This document shows, in pieces, positions 6,380 to 13,120 of a stretch of 25,649 nucleotides of DNA. The stretch comes from an uncultured Pseudorhodobacter sp. GTDB lineage: Bacteria; Pseudomonadota; Alphaproteobacteria; Rhodobacterales; Rhodobacteraceae. Where the stretch lies: assembly GCA_937910975.1 (NCBI GenBank), contig CALEMZ010000162.1, forward strand, positions 1-25,649, given 5' to 3'. Each line of letters opens with the position of its first letter. Position 1 is the stretch's first letter. The position numbers and the translations under genes are program-made. The notes under the pieces are model-generated. The model searched no databases. It was not told where the DNA came from and was given only the letters and a program-made list of their open reading frames with translations.

Positions 6380-8133
6380 GCGGCGGTGCCTTGTTGTTGG
6401 GCGGGGGTGGGCAGCGACAGGGTGACCTCGGTGCCTTTGCCGGGGGTGGAGCTGATGCCGATCGTGCCGCCAAACTCCGTGATAATGGCTTGTGATATGG
6501 AAAGGCCGAGGCCAAGCCCTTCGCCGCTGATCTTGGTGGAAAAGAACGGCTCGGCCACGCGGGGCAGATCGGCGGGGGCAATCCCGGTGCCGGTATCCGA
6601 TACGCGGATGGTGGTAAGGTTGCCGTCGGCACCGCAGGTGATAGTGATCTGGGCGTCTTTGCAGCCCTCAACCGCATCAAGGGCGTTGAGCAGCAGGTTG
6701 ACCATAACCTGCTCCATCCGGATAGCGCCTGCGCGCAGGTGCAGGGGCGCGGTGGGGGCGACAAATTGCGGGGTCACGCCCACGGCCTTGGCACGGGGGG
6801 CCACCAGATCCATCGCGTTTTCAACGATCTGGCCGACACTCACCAAGGCCAGTTCGCCCTGTTCCTTGCGGCTGAAGCTTTTGAGATGTTTGGTCGTACG
6901 CTGCATCCGTCGTACAAGGCCGCGCACGGTACTGATGCGGGTTTGGGTTTTTTCCTGGCCTTTGGGCAGGGCGAGTTCGGCAGCGCCTAAGGTGGCCTCC
7001 ATCGCGGCCAATGGCTGGCTGATTTCATGCACGATGGCGGCGGACATGCGGCCAAGGGCGGCCATTTTCTCGGAATGGATCAGGCCCTCTTGGGCTGCAC
7101 GCAGCTCGGCCTCGGTTTGGCGGCGGGCCTGAACCTCATGCGCGAGGTCGCGGGTGCGTTCGGCCACGCGGGTTTCCAGCAAAGCATTCTGGCGCAGGCG
7201 CAGGGCGACGAGCTGGCGGCGCTGGTTGGTGATTTTGGCCAATCCGGTGGCCAGCAGTGCCAGCAGGGCTGCACCAAAGGCGGAAAGGGTCGCGGTGGTC
7301 GTGACGGAGGCAATGGGCGCGCCAGTCAGTAAGGTCCAGCCATCATCGGTGAGAGGTCGGGTGCGGATCAGCATCAGGCCGCTGGCCGATTGGGCACGGT
7401 CGGGCGCGGTGAGGATGGCATTTGCAGCGCTCAGATCAATGCCGTCATAGGTGCGCGTGTCGCGGATGCGCGCCAGCGTTTCCGGGGCCAGTGGCAATGT
7501 CGGGTGATACAGCCATTCGGGCGCGCCGGACAGGAAGGCAACGCCGTCCTGATCCAGAATCGCGGTGGCAAGGCCCGCGCGTGACCACGTGGCTTGCAGG
7601 GGGGTCATATCGACTTTCACCACAAGCACGCCGCGCGCCGCGCCAAACTCCACCGGGCTGGCGAGAAAATAACCGGGAATTCCGGTGGTGACGCCGATGG
7701 CATAAAAGCGGCCATGCTGGCCCGACATGGCGGCTTTGAAATAGGGGCGAAAGCTGTAGTTTAGCCCGACAAGACTTTGTTCTGTATCGTAGTTTGAGGC
7801 AGCGACGGTGGTTCCTTCGGCATCCATCAAAAACAATTGCGCGGCCCCCGAATGCGCGCCGATCTTGGCGAGATATATGTTCGCTGCGTCAATGTTGCTG
7901 GGGTGTTGCGGGGCTGCGAGGGCGGCGAGGATGCGGGCATCTTGCGCCGCAATACCGGGGAGCGAGCCAAAGCGCGCAACTTCCGTTTCCACGGCGCGGG
8001 CCGTCAGGATCAGGGATTGGTCGAGCTGGGTGCGCAGGGCCGCTTCGCTGGCGCGCTGGACGAAGTGATAGGCCAGGAGGGCGGCGCAAAGCGCAAGGGC
8101 GATGGCCGCCAGAAAGGTGCGCGCGCCTGTCAT
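6376..8133 (-). CDS. dctB: DctB-type C4-dicarboxylate sensor histidine kinase
   Basis: 585 aa. An inner-membrane sensor kinase expected to phosphorylate the adjacent DctD-type regulator. Layout: membrane segment 6-24; periplasmic double-Cache-like sensor about 28-275 with NYSFRPYFKAAMSG and GYFLASPV, typical of DctB; second membrane segment about 280-300; charged coiled region about 303-350; HisKA domain with phosphoacceptor His369 in AAIVHEISQPL; and an ATPase domain with N-box Asn483 (NLLLNALDA), G1 DTGTGIA (513-519) and G2 GEGLGLGLS (537-545). All catalytic boxes look intact. Start overlaps the lhgO stop by ATGA and the stop overlaps dctD by ATGA. The ligand may be C4 or, given the neighbours, C5 dicarboxylates (inference). 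Confidence 0.93.
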   Translation of the reverse strand: MTGARTFLAAIALALCAALLAYHFVQRASEAALRTQLDQSLILTARAVETEVARFGSLPGIAAQDARILAALAAPQHPSNIDAANIYLAKIGAHSGAAQLFLMDAEGTTVAASNYDTEQSLVGLNYSFRPYFKAAMSGQHGRFYAIGVTTGIPGYFLASPVEFGAARGVLVVKVDMTPLQATWSRAGLATAILDQDGVAFLSGAPEWLYHPTLPLAPETLARIRDTRTYDGIDLSAANAILTAPDRAQSASGLMLIRTRPLTDDGWTLLTGAPIASVTTTATLSAFGAALLALLATGLAKITNQRRQLVALRLRQNALLETRVAERTRDLAHEVQARRQTEAELRAAQEGLIHSEKMAALGRMSAAIVHEISQPLAAMEATLGAAELALPKGQEKTQTRISTVRGLVRRMQRTTKHLKSFSRKEQGELALVSVGQIVENAMDLVAPRAKAVGVTPQFVAPTAPLHLRAGAIRMEQVMVNLLLNALDAVEGCKDAQITITCGADGNLTTIRVSDTGTGIAPADLPRVAEPFFSTKISGEGLGLGLSISQAIITEFGGTIGISSTPGKGTEVTLSLPTPAQQQGTAA

Positions 8134-9338
8134 TGGGATGCGACGCCCAGAAGGCGGTCCGCGATATGATGCGCGATGGGAATGGCGGATGTGGCCGCAG
8201 GCGAGGGAGCGTTGCAGACATGCAGGCTGTGGCGGGTATCGACAAAGAGAAAGTCGTCGATGATGCGCCCGTCGCGGGACACGGCCTGGGCTCGGATACC
8301 CGATTTATAGGGCGCAAGATCGGCCAGCGTGATCCGGGCGCAGTATCGTTGCACCTTTTTCAGATAGCGGCGGGCCAGCAGTGCCGAGCCAAGTTCATCC
8401 ATCGCAGAGCCTGCATTGCGGGCCAGCAGCCGCCAAAAACCGGGATAGCTGAGGGTTGCAGCCAGATCGGTGAGGTTGAGGCTGGTTTTGGCATAGCCCT
8501 CGCGCGCGCCTGCCAGCACAGCAGAGGGGCCGACGGTAAAGCCGCCGTTCATCTTGCGCGTCAGGTGGACACCAAGGAAGGGGCGTTCGGGGTCCGGGAT
8601 CGGATAGATCAGATGTTGAACCAGATCGGCGGGCTGGTTCTTGATGGCGAAGTAATCGCCGCGAAACGGGATGATGCGGAAATCCACCTGCGCGCCAAAG
8701 CGGGTTGCCATGCGGTCGGCCTGAAGCCCGGCGCAAAACACGGCTTTTCCCGCAGAAATCACACCGGAGCTGGTTTGCAGCGTAACGCCTTGGGCCGTTT
8801 CATCGCCGCCCGTGACGCGGGTGCCAAGGCGCAGGGTGCCGCCGCGCGCGGTAAACAGCGCGGCCATTTTCAGCGCCACCTCGCCAAAATCGACGATGCC
8901 GGTGCTGGGGGACAGCAGCGCGCCGGTGGCGGAGATATTGGGCTCCAGTTTGCGGGCCTCTTCCCCGGTCAGCCGTTCAATTGCGATGCCGTTGGCGCGG
9001 GCGCGGACCTCCAGCGCCTCCATCCGGGGGATTTCGGCGGCGTCGGTGGCCACGATCAGCTTGCCGCAGGTTTGTGTGGGAATGTCGTGCTCGGCGCAAA
9101 ATTCGCGTGTGGCGGCAACGCCTTGCGCGCAAAAGCGGGCCTTGAGGCTGCCGGGCGCGTAGTAAACGCCGGCATGGATCACGCCGGAGTTGCGCCCGGA
9201 TTGGTGCCGTGCGGGCTGGGGCTCTTTTTCCAGCAGGGTGATTTTGGCTTTGGGGTGGCGGGATTGGAGCTCTATCGCTGTGGCGAGGCCGACGATGCCG
9301 CCGCCGGTGATGGCGAAATCAGTGGTTTGGCTGGGCAT
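8130..9338 (-). CDS. lhgO: L-2-hydroxyglutarate oxidase
   Basis: 402 aa, usual length. FAD-dependent enzyme that oxidises L-2-hydroxyglutarate to 2-oxoglutarate and feeds electrons to the respiratory chain. The dinucleotide-binding motif is GGGIVG (12-17) in a Rossmann N-terminus. Family signatures are HQSGRNSGVIHAGVYY, PGSLKARFC, IPFRGDYF, YPIPDPERPFLGVHLTR and the C-terminal NAPSPAATSA. ATG at 9338 has AGGA upstream at a long spacing. It is translationally coupled to dctB (ATGA overlap), an arrangement that ties this enzyme to dicarboxylate sensing, and it follows the TAXI TRAP genes after 140 bases. A related oxidase of another 2-hydroxy acid is possible but less likely. Confidence 0.93.
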   Translation of the reverse strand: MPSQTTDFAITGGGIVGLATAIELQSRHPKAKITLLEKEPQPARHQSGRNSGVIHAGVYYAPGSLKARFCAQGVAATREFCAEHDIPTQTCGKLIVATDAAEIPRMEALEVRARANGIAIERLTGEEARKLEPNISATGALLSPSTGIVDFGEVALKMAALFTARGGTLRLGTRVTGGDETAQGVTLQTSSGVISAGKAVFCAGLQADRMATRFGAQVDFRIIPFRGDYFAIKNQPADLVQHLIYPIPDPERPFLGVHLTRKMNGGFTVGPSAVLAGAREGYAKTSLNLTDLAATLSYPGFWRLLARNAGSAMDELGSALLARRYLKKVQRYCARITLADLAPYKSGIRAQAVSRDGRIIDDFLFVDTRHSLHVCNAPSPAATSAIPIAHHIADRLLGVASQ

Positions 9339-9478
9339 GGCGCGGCGTTCCTATGGATTGGTTATGCTGGCAAAGGCCGGGAGTTTTGCGCCTGTCTCTA
9401 ATTGGGATTGAACCAATGGCGCTGAATGATCGATCCCCCGCAGGATGTTTCTACCGAAAAGAAAGCGGGGGAGGGAAC
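9339..9478 (-). other. Gap between the DUF1850 gene and lhgO
   Basis: The 140 bases hold an inverted repeat CCCCCGC (9435-9441) with GCGGGGG (9465-9471) around a 23-base spacer, and a shorter ATTGG-N7-CCAAT repeat nearer lhgO. Neither is followed by a U-tract in the direction of transcription. I see no convincing promoter, so lhgO-dctBD may be read through from the TRAP genes or from a promoter I cannot identify. Confidence 0.3.
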
Positions 9479-9841
9479 TCATTTTTTTGCGCATGGTTTG
9501 ACGGTGATGGGCGCGCCGGGGTTGGCGCCAAGTTCGGTGCAAGTGGTTGCGGTGCAAAAGCTCCAACCTGCGCCAGTGGCCCCTGAGGCGGCGAGGGTGA
9601 GGCTGGGCAGGGTAGTCATTGGTTCCCAGACCCACCAACCATCTTCAAGCCGGGCATCATCGGCGGGTTCCATCCCCGCGCCAGAGCCTTTGATTGCAAC
9701 GTGGGTAAGGGTGAGGGCGTGGTCTTGCACCCGCCAGTTTTCGACCCATTCGATTTTTTCGACCGAATGGGTCCAGCGCAAGGTGAAATCCGGGTTGGTG
9801 AGGGCGAGTGTTGCCGCCCCCACCATTAGGCAGATGCTCAT
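9479..9841 (-). CDS. DUF1850 protein, accessory to TAXI TRAP transporter
   Basis: 120 aa from the ATG at 9841, which overlaps the permease stop as ATGA and is therefore preferred over a start at 9865. DUF1850 marks: WTHSVEK (23-29), ENWRV, KGSGAGMEP (51-59) and GWWVWEP. The N-terminal SICLMVGAATLAL is hydrophobic and short, fitting a signal peptide or membrane anchor. Three cysteines (96, 101, 117) lie near the end. DUF1850 genes recur next to TAXI-type TRAP systems, so a role in that transporter is likely; what it does is not known to me. Confidence 0.85.
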   Translation of the reverse strand: MSICLMVGAATLALTNPDFTLRWTHSVEKIEWVENWRVQDHALTLTHVAIKGSGAGMEPADDARLEDGWWVWEPMTTLPSLTLAASGATGAGWSFCTATTCTELGANPGAPITVKPCAKK

Positions 9842-11934
9842 GCGGCGGCCTTTTTGCGCAACCACATAGCGGCGGCGAAGGCGGCGACGAGGGCAAAGCC
9901 GATCTCATCCGTGATGGGCAGTGCGGCGATAAGCGTGCCTGCCGCGACCACGGCCAGTACGCGTTCCCAGACCGCCAGCGGGCGACCAAGCCAGCCGATG
10001 ACGGCAGCCCCCCAAAGGCCGATGGCAAGCACGGCTTTGAGCACGATATAGGCCACGGCAGGGATGAAGCCGATGGCTTCCCCGAGTGCCCCACCCGGCT
10101 GTAGCATCAGCTCGGGTGTATAGACCGCCATATAGGGAATCACAAAGCCCGCTGCCGCGATTTTTACCGCCTGCATTGATATTCGCAGCCCGCTTTCCTT
10201 GGCAATTGGGGCGGCGGCAAAGCAGGCTAACGCCACAGGGGGCGTGAGATCCGCGAGAATCCCGAAGTAGAACACGAACATATGGCTGACGATCAACGGC
10301 ACGCCGAGTTCCAGCAACGCAGGCCCCGCAATGGCGGAGGTGATGATGTAGTTCGGGATGGTGGGGATGCCCATGCCTAGGATGATGCAGGTGATCATCG
10401 TCAGGACCAGCGACAAGATCAGGCTTTCGCGCCCGACGCTGACGATAAAGGCACCAAAGGTATTGGCCGCCCCGGTCAGGGTCATGGTGCCGATGATCAC
10501 ACCCACCAGCGCGCAGGCAATGCCCACTGGCAATGCGGTTTTGGCACCGTCGGCCAAGGCATCACGGCAAACCAGCAATGTCTCGCGCCCGCCTTTGTAA
10601 AACGCGTTCCAGCCAACCAATGCTGCAATTGTGCCTGCGACCACCCAGATGCCGAACTCGAAAAAGGCCGCCGCGATCAACCCAAGCCCGATCCAGAAAA
10701 TCACCCGGATCACGCCTTGCGGCAGGTTAAGCACCGCCGAGGCACCCAAGATCAGCATCATGGTTAGTGCAAGGCCAATGGTACCAGCAAAAAGCGGCGT
10801 GTAGCCCGAAAACAGCAGATAAACCAGCACCGCCAGTGGCAATATCAAGTGCCAACCTTCGCGGATCGCCTTGAGGGGGGAGGGCAGTTTGGCCTTGTCC
10901 ATGCCCACGAGCTTGGCGCGGCCAGCCTCCAGATGCACCATCCAGAAGGCGGAGGCAAAATAGAGGATTGCGGGGATGAGGGCGGCAGTAACCACATCAA
11001 TGTAATCGACGCCGAGCGTTTCGGCCATGATGAAGGCCACAGCACCCATCACCGGCGGCATGATCTGCCCGCCCATCGAAGCAGTTGCCTCAACTCCGCC
11101 CGCGAAGGCCGGGCGGTAGCCGAATGATTTCATCAGCGGGATGGTGAACTGCCCGGTCGTGACGACGTTGGCCACGCCCGAACCTGAGATGGTGCCCATC
11201 AGGCCGGAGGCGAGCACGGAAACCTTGGCAGGTCCGCCTTGTTTATGGCCGACAAGACCGAGAGAGACATCGGTGAAAAGTTTGATCATCCCGGCCTTTT
11301 CGAGAAAAGAACCAAACAGGATGAACAAGAAGATGAAGGTCGAAGACACATAGGTCGGGATGCCGTAAATCCCCTCAGTGCCAAAGGACATATGGTCAAT
11401 CACCTGCGCGAAATCATAGCCGCGATGGTTGAACGGGCGCGGCAGATATTCGCCAAAGAAACAATAGGCGAGAAATGCCCCGGTGATAATGGGCAAGGCC
11501 GGGCCCATCAGCGCCCAGGCAGCGGCAAAAACCGTGAAAAGGGCAATGGAGCCCACGATGATATCGAGCGTCTTGGGGTCGCCTGCGCGCAGCAATAGCG
11601 GTACGAATTCCCACCATTGGTAAAGTGCAACGGCCACCCCGAGTCCGGCCATTGTCCAGGCCATGGCCTTGATCCCGACGGAGCCGCGGCGCATCGCAGC
11701 CAACAGTGGAAAACCCAAAAGCGCTAGAAAACCGACATGAAAGGCGCGGGTGATCTGGCTGGCAAAATCGACCAGATGGGCGGCCGTCGCGATTTGGAAG
11801 CATGAAAAGGCGACCGCGATCCAAAACAACAGCCGGCCCTCAAACCCAGGGGGGAAGCCCGAAGAAAGTGGGTCGTGAATTGATGCCACTTCTGCGGCTC
11901 CCGGCACTGTGCCGGTTGATTGAGTTTTTTGCAC
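9838..11934 (-). CDS. TRAP transporter fused permease (4TM/12TM, TAXI type)
   Basis: 698 aa, an inner-membrane protein in which the small DctQ-like part (about four helices, residues 30-170) is fused to the large DctM-like part. The DctM section shows SGSGVANVVTTGQFTIPLMK and ATASMGGQIMPPVMGA, the conserved substrate/ion-site loops of TRAP large subunits, and a second matching half with GMGIPTIPNYIITSAIAGPAL. It works with the TAXI binding protein encoded just upstream and takes up its ligand using an ion gradient. The start is GTG at 11934 with GGAGGG eight bases upstream (11943-11948). The 73-base gap from the binding-protein gene contains a hairpin. Confidence 0.95.
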   Translation of the reverse strand: MQKTQSTGTVPGAAEVASIHDPLSSGFPPGFEGRLLFWIAVAFSCFQIATAAHLVDFASQITRAFHVGFLALLGFPLLAAMRRGSVGIKAMAWTMAGLGVAVALYQWWEFVPLLLRAGDPKTLDIIVGSIALFTVFAAAWALMGPALPIITGAFLAYCFFGEYLPRPFNHRGYDFAQVIDHMSFGTEGIYGIPTYVSSTFIFLFILFGSFLEKAGMIKLFTDVSLGLVGHKQGGPAKVSVLASGLMGTISGSGVANVVTTGQFTIPLMKSFGYRPAFAGGVEATASMGGQIMPPVMGAVAFIMAETLGVDYIDVVTAALIPAILYFASAFWMVHLEAGRAKLVGMDKAKLPSPLKAIREGWHLILPLAVLVYLLFSGYTPLFAGTIGLALTMMLILGASAVLNLPQGVIRVIFWIGLGLIAAAFFEFGIWVVAGTIAALVGWNAFYKGGRETLLVCRDALADGAKTALPVGIACALVGVIIGTMTLTGAANTFGAFIVSVGRESLILSLVLTMITCIILGMGIPTIPNYIITSAIAGPALLELGVPLIVSHMFVFYFGILADLTPPVALACFAAAPIAKESGLRISMQAVKIAAAGFVIPYMAVYTPELMLQPGGALGEAIGFIPAVAYIVLKAVLAIGLWGAAVIGWLGRPLAVWERVLAVVAAGTLIAALPITDEIGFALVAAFAAAMWLRKKAAA

Positions 11935-11967
11935 CTGATGCGCCCTCCACGGCGGCAGTAAATGAAA

Positions 11968-11989
11968 GCGGCCCCCCGAAAGGGGCCGC
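11968..11989 (-). terminator. Intercistronic hairpin between TAXI binding protein and permease
   Basis: A perfect 8-bp stem, GCGGCCCC (11968-11975) with GGGGCCGC (11982-11989), lies 18 bases after the binding-protein stop. On the minus strand it is followed by TTTCATTTA, a poor U-tract, so it probably lets part of the transcripts stop or protects the upstream mRNA from 3' decay. Such hairpins often explain why periplasmic binding proteins are made in excess over permeases. Confidence 0.65.
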
Positions 11990-12007
11990 CAATTGGTTAA
12001 GGCCGGT

Positions 12008-12964
12008 TTACTTGATCAGGCCGACTTCTTTGTAATAACGCTCAGCACCCGGATGCAGCGGGATTGGCATGCCGTTGAGCGCGCCTTCAACCGAAATGGC
12101 ACCGGCTGATTTATGCGCGGCTACCAGCGTCGGCAGGTTTTCAAACATCAGCTTGGTCATCTGATAGGCGGTTTCTTCGGATACATCTTCATGCGTGACA
12201 AAGAAGTTCATTACCGCCACGGTGGGCACGTCTTCGGTTTGGCCTTCATAGGTGCCAGCCGGAATCACGCCAGCAACGAAAGGCGCGCCCAGCTTTTCCA
12301 CCACTTCGGCGGGGATCGACACGATGGTCGTGGCCATGTTGGTTGCCAGGTCCTTGATTGAGGCTACACCGAGGCCAGCCGACTGCAGCGAGGCGTCGAG
12401 CTGGCGGTTCTTTTGCAGCTCAACCGATTCTGCGAACGGCAGGTATTCAACCTTGGCCATGTCGCCATAGCTCATGCCCGCCGCTTCCAGAATGGCGCGC
12501 GCGTTGAGTTCGGTACCCGACTTGGGCGCACCCACCGAAATGCTCTTGCCCTTGAGATCGGCGAGAGTTTTGATGCCGCTATCTACAGTGGCCGCGATCT
12601 GGATAAAGTTGGGATATGCCGCCGCGATGCCGCGAAGCTTGGACAGAGGCTGGGCGAAGCCGACGTCTGCATTGCCTTCCCAGGCGAATTTAACCGAATC
12701 GCCAAGTGCCAACGCCAGTTCGCCCTTGCCCTGCTGTAGCAGGTTGAGGTTTTCGACCGAGGCTTTGGTGGACTGAACCTGCGCCTGAACATTCGGAATG
12801 TTTGCGCCGTAAATTGTGGCGAGGGCAGAGCCGACGGGATAATAAACGCCCGAAGTGCCGCCGGTTAGAACGTTGATGAATTCCTGAGCATTGGCAGCTA
12901 CAGGGGCTGTCGCGATTACAGCGCCAGCCAAAAGCCCGCGCAGGGTTGCGGTGATTTTCGTCAT
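12008..12964 (-). CDS. TAXI-family TRAP transporter substrate-binding protein
   Basis: 318 aa. A secreted periplasmic binding protein that delivers substrate to the fused permease. The ATG at 12964 has GGAGGAGG (12970-12977) five bases upstream, which decides against a longer frame to 13039. The signal peptide is residues 1-26 with a likely cut at ANA-QE. Mature protein begins FINVLTGGTSGVYYPVGSAL, a TAXI hallmark, and continues with LNLLQQGKGELALALGDS, ADLKGKSISVGAPKSGTELNARAIL and HPGAERYYKE at the end. The ligand is not given by the sequence; TAXI proteins elsewhere bind glutamate or 2-oxoglutarate-like acids. Confidence 0.95.
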   Translation of the reverse strand: MTKITATLRGLLAGAVIATAPVAANAQEFINVLTGGTSGVYYPVGSALATIYGANIPNVQAQVQSTKASVENLNLLQQGKGELALALGDSVKFAWEGNADVGFAQPLSKLRGIAAAYPNFIQIAATVDSGIKTLADLKGKSISVGAPKSGTELNARAILEAAGMSYGDMAKVEYLPFAESVELQKNRQLDASLQSAGLGVASIKDLATNMATTIVSIPAEVVEKLGAPFVAGVIPAGTYEGQTEDVPTVAVMNFFVTHEDVSEETAYQMTKLMFENLPTLVAAHKSAGAISVEGALNGMPIPLHPGAERYYKEVGLIK

Positions 12965-12989
12965 GGGGTCCTCCTCCAAGGTAAAAGTG

Positions 12990-13008
12990 TCACGCTTTTC
13001 GCGCGTGA
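12990..13008 (-). promoter_or_regulatory. Inverted repeat in the TAXI gene leader
   Basis: TCACGC (12990-12995) and GCGTGA (13003-13008) form a perfect 6-base inverted repeat with a 7-base spacer, ending 12 bases before the Shine-Dalgarno site of the binding-protein gene. It could be an operator or a leader hairpin. No matching regulator can be named. Confidence 0.35.
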
Positions 13009-13085
13009 TCAGGGGGAGTTTGGGCAGAACGGGGGGCAATGCTCAATCATTTTTCGCAGATCGGGGGAAATTAGGATGCGAGGCG

Positions 13086-13103
13086 CTGCCAATTGGTTGG
13101 CAG
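13086..13103 (-). terminator. Hairpin after ptsP, possible weak terminator
   Basis: CTGCCAA (13086-13092) pairs with TTGGCAG (13097-13103) around a TTGG loop, 17 bases beyond the ptsP stop. No U-tract follows on the minus strand, so termination would be incomplete or Rho-assisted. It marks the boundary between the lysC-ptsP unit and the TRAP locus. Confidence 0.4.
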
Positions 13104-13120
13104 ATCCTCGCCAGTGCTTG

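Noticed and set aside
7794..9401. Very long open frame (535 codons) on the plus strand
   Set aside because: It lies antisense to dctB and lhgO, which carry clear family motifs. The translation is a Gly/Ala/Arg/His-rich composition without domains, the usual high-GC antisense shadow.
13077..13092. Sigma-54-like -24/-12 promoter before the TAXI gene (minus strand TTGGCAGCGCCTCGCA)
   Set aside because: The GG and GC pairs are nine bases apart instead of the invariant ten, and the sequence overlaps the hairpin after ptsP.
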